DNA of 64,000 bases from Paenibacillus sp. HGH0039 (GCF_000411255.1 NZ_KE150413.1:1094999-1158998); one strand, 5' to 3'. Shown: positions 13,263-23,126, numbered from the stretch's first letter. Numbers and translations are program-made. Notes: generated by a model from the sequence alone, not told the origin.

Positions 13263-14531
13263 TTACATGCCGATGTACCGGCTGTACAACGTTTTGGCGG
13301 CAGTGGGGTCGGTGACGCCTTGTATAAGCACGCGTCCGTCAGGAAACAGGACAAGCGTAATCTCATCCGAAGGACGGAAGCGAAGCAAAAATTTGTTGCG
13401 GCTTACGTGACCGAGCGGGGCGAGACGCTGTTCCCACTGCTCCAGAGAAAATTCCGCTGCTTGGACGGGATGAATTTGGACGGAATCTCTTCCGCACAGC
13501 GTCTGGATCGTTTCCCCTTCGATATCCGCGTTGAGATATTCGAATGTGTGACGGGCACAGGCGGGACAGTCCGCTTTGCGGGCTCCCGCAACATCCACGG
13601 AGGTGTAGTGGTTGTACCACAGATCCCACTGCTGCATGCGGCGGTTTAGATGCCGCATATCCCCGATCAGAATTTTCATCGCTTCGGTTGCCTGATAGGA
13701 AGCGACCATATGAATGATCGGACCGATGACGCCGGCGGTGTCGCATGTATCGGCGGTGCCGTGTGCCGGCGCGGAGCCGAACAGGCAGCGCAGACACGGC
13801 GTTTCGCCGGGCAGAATGGCAAGCGAGACGCCGCGCGAAGCGACGGCGCCGCCGTACAGCCACGGAATGCCGTGCTTGACGCTGACATCGTTGATCAGAA
13901 ACCGGACGGAAAAGTTATCCGTACCGTCCAGAATCAGATCCACGCCGGTCAGCAGCTCTTCGGCATTCAAGGGGTTCAAGTCGGCGACATGGGCTTCGAT
14001 GCCGACGAGGGAGTTCACCAGCCGCAGCTTCGCGGCGGCGGCTGATGCTTTGGGCTGCGCCTGGCGGGCGTCTTCTTCGTCATAGAGCATCTGCCTCTGC
14101 AGATTGCTCTCCTCGACGAAGTCGCGGTCGATCAGGCGCACGAAGCCGACACCGGCGCGAACCATGTGGTTCGCGAGGACGGTGCCGAGCGCGCCGAGGC
14201 CGACGATGGCGACCCGCGCGCGGCCGAGCGCCCGCTGGCCGTTCTCGCCGACGGGCTTGAAGAGCACGTGCCGGGAATAGCGGGCCGGCACTTCGGCTTC
14301 GCCGGCGGTTTGCGCCCCGGCGGCCACTCCGGTCCGCGCTGCTTGCACGGCGGCGGCCTGCGCGGCCGGCTCGCCGGAGGCTTGCGCCGCTCCGGCATGA
14401 AGCCCGCCGGCTTGCGCCGCTTTAAGCTGCGCCGCCGGCTGAGCGGCTGCATCCTCACCGGCTCGGGAGGACGGAGAGAAGGCCGCGGACGGCAAGTCGC
14501 CCGCTGGCTGATTGGGGTGGAGGCTGCTCAT
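13263..14531 (-). CDS. moeB: MoeB/ThiF-type adenylyltransferase with Ala-rich N-terminal extension
   Basis: This E1-like enzyme adenylates the C-terminal glycine of a ubiquitin-like sulfur carrier, most likely MoaD because moaDE is just upstream. From residue 84 it shows RYSRH, the nucleotide-binding GLGALG (111-116), DRDFVEESNLQRQ, DGTDNF and two CxxC zinc pairs (Cys246/249 and Cys322/325). A C-terminal segment of about 90 residues follows. The first 80 residues are a low-complexity Ala/Gln/Gly stretch; the start is supported by AAGGAGC 8 bases before the ATG. ThiF is the alternative identity. Confidence 0.85.
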   Translation of the reverse strand: MSSLHPNQPAGDLPSAAFSPSSRAGEDAAAQPAAQLKAAQAGGLHAGAAQASGEPAAQAAAVQAARTGVAAGAQTAGEAEVPARYSRHVLFKPVGENGQRALGRARVAIVGLGALGTVLANHMVRAGVGFVRLIDRDFVEESNLQRQMLYDEEDARQAQPKASAAAAKLRLVNSLVGIEAHVADLNPLNAEELLTGVDLILDGTDNFSVRFLINDVSVKHGIPWLYGGAVASRGVSLAILPGETPCLRCLFGSAPAHGTADTCDTAGVIGPIIHMVASYQATEAMKILIGDMRHLNRRMQQWDLWYNHYTSVDVAGARKADCPACARHTFEYLNADIEGETIQTLCGRDSVQIHPVQAAEFSLEQWEQRLAPLGHVSRNKFLLRFRPSDEITLVLFPDGRVLIQGVTDPTAAKTLYSRYIGM

Positions 14532-14753
14532 AGGTTTGCTCCTTCCGTGCTTGTTTTGTAGAGTAATCTGCTGGGCATTATGGTAATTAACCGTAACCTT
14601 AGGTTCATTGAAGAAGTTGCGCGCACGCCTTTATCCGATGTGCGAACGTGAACGTTAGATTCAGAAGGAATTAAATCGGTATAAGTCCGTTCAGGTCCGG
14701 TTCGTCCTTTTAGGCTTTTCAGTCTTTCCTTCCCCCGCTTCTGCAAGGAAAAT

Positions 14754-15542
14754 TTACTTTCCGGCTTTGCTGACGCTGCCGTTCCCGCCCTCCGGGAGAT
14801 CGAGCGGATTCCACTCGCGCCCGCCGGACGGGGATACGTAGCCTTTCCATTCGGCGCCGTCTTCGCCGATTTCTTTTTTCCAGATGGGCAGGATCTGCTT
14901 TACCCGCTCAATGGCGTAGCGGCTTGCCTCGTAACAGTCAGCCCGGTGCGGCGTGGAGACGGCGATGACAAGACTGCTTTCGCCGATTCCGACGGGACCC
15001 AGCCGGTGCGTCATCGCGCAGCGGCTTCCGGGCCAGCGGGCTTCCATCTCGGCGCCGATGGTTTCCATGACGGAGACGGCCATCGGCTCGTAGGCTTCAT
15101 ATTCGAGCAGGACGGTGCGCACTCCGTGAGTATGTTCGCGGGTTGTGCCGATAAACGCGAGTGTCGCTCCGCAGTCGGGATGGGTAACCTTATGTAGGAG
15201 CTCGGCGGGCTCAATGGGATCTCGCGTGAGTATGTAACGGGCGGCTACGGATGTTTCGTCTGCCGCTTGCGGCTCTTCGCCGCCTCCTCCCGACACGGGA
15301 GGAATGAGAGCCAGCTCGTCGGTCTCGGCTACAAGCTCATCCGGAGCCGCATAGGCGTGATTTTTGGCCAGGAAGCAGTGGGTAAGAAGAGAACGGGCAC
15401 CGGGAAATTGCCCGCCTATTTCGTCCAAGAGATCCTGAACGGTTACGGATTTTTCACCGGGGTCCCGGGTCAGTGTTATATCAATGGAAGGGCGGCCGAG
15501 CTCATCGGCCAAGCCCGCAAAAAGTCGGATATGAAACGTCAT
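14754..15542 (-). CDS. MoaD-MoaE fusion, molybdopterin synthase
   Basis: This 262-residue protein joins both subunits of molybdopterin synthase. Residues 1-88 are MoaD-like (FAGLADELG, AKNHAYA, DELALIPPVSGG) and residues about 100-250 are MoaE-like (GATLAFIGTTREHT, LEYEAYEPMA, HRLGPVGIGE, VKQILPIWKKE). The Gly-Gly that must carry the thiocarboxylate is internal, inside a GGGG run at 85-88. The start at 15542 is chosen because AGGAG lies 11 bases upstream; a longer frame has no site. It probably forms a unit with moeB, 222 bases downstream. Confidence 0.9.
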   Translation of the reverse strand: MTFHIRLFAGLADELGRPSIDITLTRDPGEKSVTVQDLLDEIGGQFPGARSLLTHCFLAKNHAYAAPDELVAETDELALIPPVSGGGGEEPQAADETSVAARYILTRDPIEPAELLHKVTHPDCGATLAFIGTTREHTHGVRTVLLEYEAYEPMAVSVMETIGAEMEARWPGSRCAMTHRLGPVGIGESSLVIAVSTPHRADCYEASRYAIERVKQILPIWKKEIGEDGAEWKGYVSPSGGREWNPLDLPEGGNGSVSKAGK

Positions 15543-15698
15543 GAGGGCTTCTCTCCTGAAAGTTGCGTTTTCAACTAGCATATCATATCCTAAAACGAAA
15601 ATGATATAATGAGGCTGTCCGGGCAACCGGGCTTCTTACATAATGAAGCAAAGTATGGCATACGTAATAGAGACAGGCTTTACAGCGGAGGTGAAATC

Positions 15699-17150
15699 AT
15701 GCCCGAAAAGCAGCAGAAGCATCAGACGTTAGTGATTCTTCATACGAATGACCTGCACAGTCATTTCGAACAAATGCCCAAAATTGCAACCTGCTTCAAA
15801 GAGCTTAGACGCCGCCATGAAGGGGATGAGATCCTGACGCTGGATATCGGCGATCATCTGGACCGGATGAGGCTCGAAACCGAAGGGACGGGCGGCGCCG
15901 CCAATATCGAAATCATGAATGCAACGGGATACGAGGCGATGGTCCCGGGCAATAACGAAGGATTGACATACGCTCCGGATGCGCTTCGGAGTCTTTTTGA
16001 AACGAAAGCGGAATTTCCCGTTATCGGAAGCAACATTCTTGATGCGGACACGGGGAAGGTTCCCGCCTGGATGGTTCCGTATCATATCGTGCGCAAAGGA
16101 GACATCACCGTAGGTTTAATCGGCCTGACGGCGGCTTTTACGGACTATTACGAGCTGCTGGGCTGGGATGTCCGGGAGCCTGTTAAGGCGGCTGCCTACT
16201 GGGTGGAGAAGCTGCGGCCGCAGGTCGACATTGTGATCGTCCTGTCCCACCTCGGACTCCGTTACGATGAACGGATGGCGGCGGAAGTCGAAGGCATCGA
16301 CGTCATCCTCGGCGCGCACACTCACCATCTGCTGGAAAAACCGCTGCACATCCGGGACACGCTGGTCTGCGCCGCAGGCAAATACGGGCAGTATGCGGGA
16401 GAGGTGGAGATCGCCTACAACGTGCGGGAGCGGCGCATCGAGCGGCTTGCGGGCCGCGTTCACGCCGTCTCCGGCTGGGAGGACGACGCGGAGATCGCGG
16501 AAATTCTCGCCCGCAATGCGGAGCTGGGCCGGCGCGCCCTCGATATTCCGGTAACGAATCTCGCGGAGCCGCTGGAGCTTGACTGGTACAGCGAGTCTCC
16601 GCTCGGCAACCTGCTCGCGTCGGGCCTGCGCCGCTGGATGAACGCGGAGATCGGGCTCGTCAACGCCGGTCAACTGCTGCGCGGGCTTGCGAGAGGGCCC
16701 GTCACGATCGGGCGCCTCTTGGCCATCTGTCCCGGCCCGATCAATCCCTGCCGGGTCAAGCTGACAGGCGGCCGTCTATTGCAGGCGCTGGAGGAATCAC
16801 TTCTGCCGGAATTTCAGAGCAAGCCGATCCGGGGCTTCGGCTTCCGCGGGGAAGTGCTCGGCATCCTGTGCCTGGACGGTTTGACCGTCCGTTACGATCC
16901 GGAAGGGAAGCCTTCGGACAAAATTCGCGGGGTGCTCGTCAACGGAGAGGCACTGGAGCAAGACCGGACGTATACGGTCGGTATGATCGACATGTTTACG
17001 TTCGGAGTGGGATACTTATCCTTGCGCGAAGCAACGGATGTGGAGTACCTGCTTCCCGAGCTGCTGAGGGATATTCTGGGCGAGGAGCTTCAGCATCCCG
17101 AGCGGTTTCAAGAGGCTTTCGAGTCACGCTGGCAGCCTGAAGGCATTTGA
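15699..17150 (+). CDS. UshA/YunD-type metallophosphoesterase, 5'-nucleotidase-like
   Basis: This 483-residue protein has an N-terminal calcineurin-like metallophosphatase domain (HTNDLHSH, DIGDHLDR, GNNEG, SHLG, GAHTHH) and a C-terminal 5'-nucleotidase domain. There is no signal peptide, so it should be cytosolic, like B. subtilis YunD. GGAGGTG precedes the ATG at 15699, which excludes a longer frame. A TATAAT lies upstream at 15605-15610 with a poor -35. The substrate is not known; nucleotide phosphates are likely. Confidence 0.85.
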   Translation: MPEKQQKHQTLVILHTNDLHSHFEQMPKIATCFKELRRRHEGDEILTLDIGDHLDRMRLETEGTGGAANIEIMNATGYEAMVPGNNEGLTYAPDALRSLFETKAEFPVIGSNILDADTGKVPAWMVPYHIVRKGDITVGLIGLTAAFTDYYELLGWDVREPVKAAAYWVEKLRPQVDIVIVLSHLGLRYDERMAAEVEGIDVILGAHTHHLLEKPLHIRDTLVCAAGKYGQYAGEVEIAYNVRERRIERLAGRVHAVSGWEDDAEIAEILARNAELGRRALDIPVTNLAEPLELDWYSESPLGNLLASGLRRWMNAEIGLVNAGQLLRGLARGPVTIGRLLAICPGPINPCRVKLTGGRLLQALEESLLPEFQSKPIRGFGFRGEVLGILCLDGLTVRYDPEGKPSDKIRGVLVNGEALEQDRTYTVGMIDMFTFGVGYLSLREATDVEYLLPELLRDILGEELQHPERFQEAFESRWQPEGI

Positions 17151-17174
17151 CCGATGCCGGGAGGTTAACTTGTC

Positions 17175-17205
17175 TTGACCCTTTGATCCGGGTAAAATGT
17201 ATAAT
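17175..17205 (+). promoter_or_regulatory. Sigma-A-like promoter for uppP
   Basis: TTGACC and a perfect TATAAT are 19 bases apart, 60 bases before the uppP start. Confidence 0.65.
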
Positions 17206-17264
17206 TGCGGGGATCTGTCCATGCCCGGCACAGGTCCCCAGCTGTTATTATTAGGAGAGAGACC

Positions 17265-18095
17265 ATGTACAGTTTGTGGATTGCCGTGATTATCGGGATT
17301 GTCGAAGGATTAACCGAGTTTCTGCCGGTTTCTTCAACCGGACACATGATTCTGACGCAGTCTCTGCTGGGAATCAGCGACGATGAACCGCTCATGAAGA
17401 CGTTCACGATCGTGATCCAGCTCGGCGCCATTCTTGCCGTCGTGATCGTGTATTGGAAACGGATCCTGCGTATTCTCGGAATCAACCGGGAGCCGGTAGC
17501 GGTTAAAGCAGGAGCATCCCGGTTAAATGTCCTTCACATTCTGCTGGGGATCGTCCCGGCGATGGGAATCGCTTTTCTGTTCGACGATTTGATTGAAACG
17601 TATTTGTTTTCCCCGAAAACCGTTGTCGTGTCCCTGATCCTGGGCGGTATTCTGATGATCATCGCCGAGAAGAAGATGGACCGGACAAGAGGACCGGTCG
17701 TTGAGGACATGGACGGTATTTCGTACCGTCAGGCGTTTACCATCGGCCTCTACCAGTGTCTATCCGTCCTGATTCCGGGATTTTCGCGCTCCGGTGCGAC
17801 GATGGCGGGCGGTATGCTCCACGGTGTAACCCGTAAAGCGGGTGCCGATTTTACGTTCATTATGGCGGTTCCGATCATGTTTGCCGCCAGCGGATATTCC
17901 CTGCTTAAAAGCTACAAAAGCTTCACGTCGGACGATATCCTGTTTTTCGCAGTGGGCTTTATCGTTTCCTTTATTGTCGCGCTGCTGGCCATTGTGACGT
18001 TTATCCGTTTCGTACAGCGCATGAAACTGACTTATTTCTCTTATTACCGCTTTGCACTGGCCGCTATTTTCATCGTTTATCTGTGGGTCGTTTAG
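17265..18095 (+). CDS. uppP: Undecaprenyl-diphosphatase UppP (BacA)
   Basis: This 276-residue integral membrane enzyme dephosphorylates undecaprenyl diphosphate to recycle the lipid carrier of cell-wall synthesis. The two catalytic signatures are visible: VEGLTEFLPVSSTGH near the N terminus and PGFSRSGATMAGG in the middle, with about eight hydrophobic segments. The start at 17265 follows AGGAGAG, and the length is typical. It is monocistronic with its own promoter and terminator. Confidence 0.97.
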   Translation: MYSLWIAVIIGIVEGLTEFLPVSSTGHMILTQSLLGISDDEPLMKTFTIVIQLGAILAVVIVYWKRILRILGINREPVAVKAGASRLNVLHILLGIVPAMGIAFLFDDLIETYLFSPKTVVVSLILGGILMIIAEKKMDRTRGPVVEDMDGISYRQAFTIGLYQCLSVLIPGFSRSGATMAGGMLHGVTRKAGADFTFIMAVPIMFAASGYSLLKSYKSFTSDDILFFAVGFIVSFIVALLAIVTFIRFVQRMKLTYFSYYRFALAAIFIVYLWVV

Positions 18096-18183
18096 GTTTT
18101 TCCGGGTTTTAGCCTATAAGTTTGGGATATCCGGAGAGATAGTTTTTACAAAAATGGATGGAACATGTAAAAAAACCTCCAAG

Positions 18184-18209
18184 AACCGCGTCGAAAAAAC
18201 GCGGTTTTT
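18184..18209 (+). terminator. Terminator after uppP
   Basis: AACCGCGT pairs with ACGCGGTT around an A-rich 7-base loop, followed by TTTG. Confidence 0.8.
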
Positions 18210-18286
18210 GTATTGCTCTTTCCAAAAATATCTTATACAGTAAGGGTATAAAGAGAGGAATACACAGATCGCGGGGTTTGGAGAAT

Positions 18287-19375
18287 ATGCGGCTTTTACC
18301 CATCAGCCATTGCCAACCGGGCATGAGACTGAGCAGACATATTTACAACGAGCAGGGAGCGGTACTGCTTGCGGAAAATGTCGAATTAACGCAATCGCTG
18401 CTGGAGCGGTTGAAAACACACGGAATCGATTATTTATATATCCAGGATGCGCTGACCGATGATATCGTTCCGGACGAACTGGTCTCGGAGGAGACCAAGC
18501 GCAGGCTTTTCACGGAAATCCGCTCCACCTTCCGTAAGCTGATGAACGAGCCGGGACGGAGAACACTGGCGAATTACCAGCATTTCGGCAAATCGTTCAG
18601 GCAGCAGATGGACCACGTGATCGATGATTTATCCCGTCATAAAGACGCCATGATTATGCTGGGCGATATACAGATTAAAGACCACTACTTATATCAGCAT
18701 TCGCTTAACGTCTGTTTATACACCACCATGCTCGGCATGAGCCATGGATACGAAAGGGATGAATTGATGACGCTGGGCCTCGGGGCTCTACTTCACGATA
18801 TCGGCAAAACGCAAATCGCGGAGGAGATCCTGTCGAAGCCCTCCAAGCTGTCCGAACCGGAATGGTCCGAGATGGAGAAGCATACGGTGTACGGGTTTCA
18901 AATGCTCAAGGATGAGGCGAACATCCCTCTGCTCTCCGCACACTGCGCGTTTCAGCATCATGAACGGATCAACGGCAGCGGATACCCGAGAGGCATTAAA
19001 GACGAAGAGATTCATCCCTATGCGAAATGGATCGCGATGGTGGACTCCTACGATGCGATGACGACACAGAGGGTCTACCGCAAGGCGATGCTTCCCCACG
19101 AGGCGCTGGAAGTCATTATGGGCGGAGCGGGCACCCTGTACGATACGGACATGCTGAACCTGTTCCGGGATAAAGTGGCCATTTACCCGCTCGGCGTCAC
19201 CGTTGCGCTCAATACCGGCGAAATCGCCGTCGTGGTCGACCTCAATGCTTCCGCTCCCCAGCGGCCCGTTGTCCGTGTGATCAAGAACGAAGCGCGTGAA
19301 ATGATCGCCTCCCCGTACGAGATCGATTTGTCCAAAAAATTGACGATCATGATTACGGAAGTTCATCCCCTGTAA
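18287..19375 (+). CDS. HD-GYP domain phosphodiesterase, paralogue of the 11846 gene
   Basis: This 362-residue protein has the same layout as the HD-GYP protein at 11846: an N-terminal segment with LLPISHCQPGMRLSRHIYN, then an HD-GYP domain with LLHDIGKTQI, HTVYGFQML, FQHHERINGSGYPRG and DSYDAMT. It probably hydrolyses cyclic di-GMP. The ATG at 18287 is preceded by TTTGGAG at close spacing; a longer frame from 18158 would run through the uppP terminator and is rejected. Regulation is unclear. Confidence 0.85.
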   Translation: MRLLPISHCQPGMRLSRHIYNEQGAVLLAENVELTQSLLERLKTHGIDYLYIQDALTDDIVPDELVSEETKRRLFTEIRSTFRKLMNEPGRRTLANYQHFGKSFRQQMDHVIDDLSRHKDAMIMLGDIQIKDHYLYQHSLNVCLYTTMLGMSHGYERDELMTLGLGALLHDIGKTQIAEEILSKPSKLSEPEWSEMEKHTVYGFQMLKDEANIPLLSAHCAFQHHERINGSGYPRGIKDEEIHPYAKWIAMVDSYDAMTTQRVYRKAMLPHEALEVIMGGAGTLYDTDMLNLFRDKVAIYPLGVTVALNTGEIAVVVDLNASAPQRPVVRVIKNEAREMIASPYEIDLSKKLTIMITEVHPL

Positions 19376-19432
19376 GTCGTGCCGTTAAGCGGTTCTATCC
19401 GGCCGTCCGGCTCTCAAAAGAATAGATACGTT

Positions 19433-19474
19433 AAAAGCCCGAGAGCTGACGGAAGGATCCGGTCGGCTTTTTTT
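19433..19474 (+). terminator. Terminator after the second HD-GYP gene
   Basis: AAAAGC-C-CGA pairs with TCGGCTTTT (one bulged C) and is followed by a T run. Confidence 0.65.
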
Positions 19475-19502
19475 GCTTTTCGTCCGCGAAGGCTGATATA
19501 AA
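19473..19502 (+). promoter_or_regulatory. Possible promoter for the MMPL gene
   Basis: TTGCTT and TATAAA are 18 bases apart, about 100 bases before the start at 19599. The -35 overlaps the T run of the preceding terminator. Confidence 0.45.
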
Positions 19503-19598
19503 ATGGAAATCCCGGAAGAATACTAAAAGAAGCGATTACGGAAATTCCGCTTATAGGGCAGAATTCCGGTTGCCGCAAGAGGTCCGGGAGGAATCGGA

Positions 19599-21845
19599 AT
19601 GAACGGGATGAAGCCAAGCGCGAAGTCGGAGCTATTCATGAAGTGGGGATACGCCATGTACCGGTACCGCAAGCGGGTGTTGACGGTCTGGATCGTATTC
19701 TTTGCCGGGGCCGCCATTTTGGCGGGTCAAGTACCGGGGCTTTTGAAAGACGACGGGTTTACGCCGAAAGGCAGCGAATCCGATAGGGGGTTTCACCTGC
19801 TGCAGGAGAAGCTGGGCGTTCCGCCTTCCTCGCTACAGCTCGTATATGACGGGGACGGCAAAGATTTGACGACGGAAAAAGCCAAAGCCTCCATTGCAAA
19901 ATCGCTGGAGCCTTTGAAGTCCTTGCCCTATGTAGGTACGTGGGCGTTTGTCGAAAGTCCGAGAAAAGAATCGGCCCGGGCCGCCGAGATCCAGGCGGTG
20001 AACGTAGCGCTCAAGCTGGAGGTGGAGAAAGTACTGGAGAAATACGGCGAGCTCCAGGCTTGTCTGACTCCGCCTCCGGGAATGAAAGTGTACACGGGCG
20101 GAGCGCCGGCTCTGCTGGCCGATATGCAGAAAGCGAGCAAGAACGATATCGCCAAAGCGGAAATGATCGGCCTGCCGATTGCGCTGATCGTGCTCCTGAT
20201 CATTTTCGGCACGTTAACGGCAGCCCTGCTGCCCCTTATCGTCGGTGTGGCCAGCTTGACTGCGGCACTGGGGATTACCTACTTTATTGCGCGGCAAGTC
20301 GCGCTGTCCAACTTCCTGCCGAACATGGTGACGATGCTCGGGCTCGCGGTTGGAATCGACTACGCGTTGTTTATGGTCAGCCGGTTCCGGGAAGAGCTGA
20401 GAGCAGGCAGGGAGATTCCGGATGCCGTTGCGGTGACCTGCAGGATGGCGGGACGGAGCATCTTCTTCTCCGGAATCGCCGTATTGATCGGGCTGTGCGG
20501 CATGCTGTTCGTGGATCTTTCGTTCTTCCGCTCCCTCTGTCTGGGAGGCATTCTCGTGGTGACGATCTCGGTTCTGGCTGCCAACACCCTTCTGCCGGCG
20601 CTGCTGGCTATGTTGGGCAGACACGTGAATTCCTTGCGGGTCCTGCCGAAGGCGTGGTCGGAGAGAGGGACGACACGGCGCTTCTGGGAGCGGACCGCCT
20701 ACTTCGTCATGCGCCATCCGGTCGTTCTGGCCCTCGTGCTGACGGCGGCGCTGACAGCCATGATGCTGCCCATACGCGGCATGCAGCTGAGCACCCCGAG
20801 CGGAGACGTCCTGCCGCCGCAGTATGGCGCACGGCAAGCCGGCGACCTGGCCGGGCAGGCATTCGACGAGCGGGAGTTGAACCCGCTGCAGGTACTTGCC
20901 ACGGCCCCGGGGGGCAGGTGGGATGCCGCATCCGTCGGCCGTCTGAGGGCCTACATCGCCTCGGTGAAGGCAACCGGGGGAGTGAAAGGCGTCCGCAGCG
21001 TGCTGGACGGCTTCCCGGGCCTCAGCGACGAGCAGACGGCTTCGGTGCTGAGCGAGCCTTCCCTGTCTTCTCCGGGTGCGGGGAAGACAGGGGCCGTCCG
21101 GGACAGCGTGCTGATCCGCGTCGTCCCGGAAAGCGACCCCGACGACCGGGCGACCGACGCACTGGTGCGGAGCCTCCGCGGGCTGGACCGGCAGCGGCTG
21201 GACGTCCATATGACGGGCGGTCCCGCGTACCGGCTGGATATGCTGGACCGGATTCAAGACAAGCTGCCGGTGGTAATTATGTTTGTCTTGGGAGTGACGT
21301 TTATCGTCCTCCTGCTGGCGTTCCGCTCTCTGTTTCTCCCGCTTAAAGCGGTCCTGATGAACGTATTAAGCCTAGGGGCGAGTATCGGAGCAGTGGTGCT
21401 CGTTTTTCAGCATGGTTTCCTGGCCGATCTGATGAGGGTAACCTCGACGGGTTACGTGAGCGCTACGGTGCCCATCGTTATTTTCTGCGTCGTCTTCGGC
21501 ATTTCGATGGACTATGAGGTGTTTCTCATTTCGCGGATAGCGGAAGAGTACGACCGGAGCGGGGACAACGAGCGCAGTACGGCCGAAGGGCTGATGAAAA
21601 CCGGCTCGCTTATCACGAGCGCTGCTTTCATTCTTATCGTCGTGGTCGGCACGTTTATTTTTACCGATATCGAGATTATGAAGGCGCTCGGCCTGGGCCT
21701 TGCGCTCGCTGTCCTCATTGATGCGACTGTCGTCCGCGTCCTGCTCGTTCCGGCCTTGATGAAGCTGTTCGGCAGGCTCAACTGGTGGGCCCCGGGCTGG
21801 CTGCGTCCCCACGGACCGCGGGAGGAAAGCGATCCGTTACTGTAA
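19599..21845 (+). CDS. MMPL/RND-family membrane transporter
   Basis: This 748-residue protein has the two-fold repeat of the MMPL family (YdfJ-like): one N-terminal membrane helix, a large extracytoplasmic loop, a block of about five helices beginning near residue 190, and then the same order again. The motifs GLAVGIDYALFMVSRFREE and VFGISMDYEVFLISRIAEEY are the paired proton-relay segments of the family. Substrates may be lipids or drugs but nothing local indicates which. GGGAGG lies 7 bases before the ATG. Confidence 0.9.
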   Translation: MNGMKPSAKSELFMKWGYAMYRYRKRVLTVWIVFFAGAAILAGQVPGLLKDDGFTPKGSESDRGFHLLQEKLGVPPSSLQLVYDGDGKDLTTEKAKASIAKSLEPLKSLPYVGTWAFVESPRKESARAAEIQAVNVALKLEVEKVLEKYGELQACLTPPPGMKVYTGGAPALLADMQKASKNDIAKAEMIGLPIALIVLLIIFGTLTAALLPLIVGVASLTAALGITYFIARQVALSNFLPNMVTMLGLAVGIDYALFMVSRFREELRAGREIPDAVAVTCRMAGRSIFFSGIAVLIGLCGMLFVDLSFFRSLCLGGILVVTISVLAANTLLPALLAMLGRHVNSLRVLPKAWSERGTTRRFWERTAYFVMRHPVVLALVLTAALTAMMLPIRGMQLSTPSGDVLPPQYGARQAGDLAGQAFDERELNPLQVLATAPGGRWDAASVGRLRAYIASVKATGGVKGVRSVLDGFPGLSDEQTASVLSEPSLSSPGAGKTGAVRDSVLIRVVPESDPDDRATDALVRSLRGLDRQRLDVHMTGGPAYRLDMLDRIQDKLPVVIMFVLGVTFIVLLLAFRSLFLPLKAVLMNVLSLGASIGAVVLVFQHGFLADLMRVTSTGYVSATVPIVIFCVVFGISMDYEVFLISRIAEEYDRSGDNERSTAEGLMKTGSLITSAAFILIVVVGTFIFTDIEIMKALGLGLALAVLIDATVVRVLLVPALMKLFGRLNWWAPGWLRPHGPREESDPLL

Positions 21846-21968
21846 CGGAGATTATTTCATTTTTCATTGGCATCGGGTACAATAGAGGGCATACGTTTGC
21901 GCAAGGCGGCGTATATTCCAGGGGGATCGGGAAATCACCCCAATTTAGGTACCGGATGTGAAGAAGAA

Positions 21969-23099
21969 ATGAATGAACGAACAGCTGTCCCGGCTTTAAT
22001 GAGACTTTCGCCCTCCTACGACCCGTGGGATCCGATACGTTCGCTCCAGCAGCACGGCCGTCACACGTTAACCAGTGTGGAATTCACGGTCTCGAATTTG
22101 TGCAACATGCGCTGCGAGCATTGTGCGGTCGGCGATACGCTTGTCATGAAAGAAGGGCCGAAGCTTGCCCTGGATCATGCGCTCCGCAGGCTGGAAGAAA
22201 TCCAGCACCTGGAAACGATCAGCATTACGGGCGGAGAGCCCATGTTCTCCGAGAAAACCGTAAAGGAATATATTGTCCCTCTGCTGCGGTACGCACGCGA
22301 GAGAGGAGTCCGTTCGCAAATCAACTCCAATCTCACTATGGAGCTGGAAAGGTACGAGTGGATTGCCCCATATCTGGACGTGATGCACATTTCCTTTAAC
22401 TACACGAGCGTGGAAGATTTTCACGAAGTAGGTTTTGTCCGTTCGGGACGGCCTGTCGGAATGCAAGCCGCTTCCAAAATGTACGACCGCATGCTGGATA
22501 ATTCCGTGGCACTCAGTAAGGGTGGGATGTTTATTTCGGCGGAATCCATGCTGAACACCCGAACGAGCGAAAAAATAGTTCCTATACATAAAATCATTGA
22601 AGAAATCGGATGCCAGAGGCATGAGGTTCATCCCATGTATCCGAGTTCTTTTGCATCCAACTTGCCGATCCTCACCCTGGATCAGCTGAGGGATACGATA
22701 CACCGCCTGCTCGACGGGCGCAATCCGGAGATGTGGATGCTGCTCGGAACACTTCCTTTCTACGCGTGCAACAGCGCGGAGGAAGACCGGAAGCTGCTGA
22801 GCAGGCTGCGCAGCGAACCGAACCTGACGGTCCGCAACGATCCGGACGGGCGCAACCGTCTCAACGTCAACATGTTTACAGGCGACGTTTACGTGACCGA
22901 TTTTGCCGACGTCCCGGCTTTGGGCAATCTGCACGAGGATAAGCTGGAGACCGTTTTTGATCGGTGGCTGAACCATCCGCTGAGCCGCACGGTCGATTGC
23001 CATTGTCCGGCCGTTTCCTGCTGCGGTCCCAACCTGCTGGTGGCGAATTCTTATTACTCCGGTGAGGATTTCACACGGCGTCAGGCCATTCTGACGTAA
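21969..23099 (+). CDS. yfkAB: Radical SAM / CxCxxxxC protein, YfkAB-like
   Basis: This 376-residue protein has the radical SAM cysteine motif CNMRCEHC (Cys45, Cys49, Cys52), the SITGGEP SAM-binding motif, and a C-terminal CHCPAVSCC matching the CxCxxxxC signature of the B. subtilis YfkAB family. The reaction is unknown. The start at 21969 is chosen because the upstream in-frame extension (from 21867) contains promoter-like sequence (TACAAT), although the ribosome binding site before 21969 is weak. Confidence 0.85.
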   Translation: MNERTAVPALMRLSPSYDPWDPIRSLQQHGRHTLTSVEFTVSNLCNMRCEHCAVGDTLVMKEGPKLALDHALRRLEEIQHLETISITGGEPMFSEKTVKEYIVPLLRYARERGVRSQINSNLTMELERYEWIAPYLDVMHISFNYTSVEDFHEVGFVRSGRPVGMQAASKMYDRMLDNSVALSKGGMFISAESMLNTRTSEKIVPIHKIIEEIGCQRHEVHPMYPSSFASNLPILTLDQLRDTIHRLLDGRNPEMWMLLGTLPFYACNSAEEDRKLLSRLRSEPNLTVRNDPDGRNRLNVNMFTGDVYVTDFADVPALGNLHEDKLETVFDRWLNHPLSRTVDCHCPAVSCCGPNLLVANSYYSGEDFTRRQAILT

Positions 23100-23126
23100 T
23101 TTAGCAGCAAAGGAGACTGAGAACCA

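Noticed and set aside
19940-21346. A 468-codon frame inside the MMPL gene
   Set aside because: It is a shifted frame of a GC-rich gene, composed of Gly/Arg/Asp-rich sequence, with no start signal.
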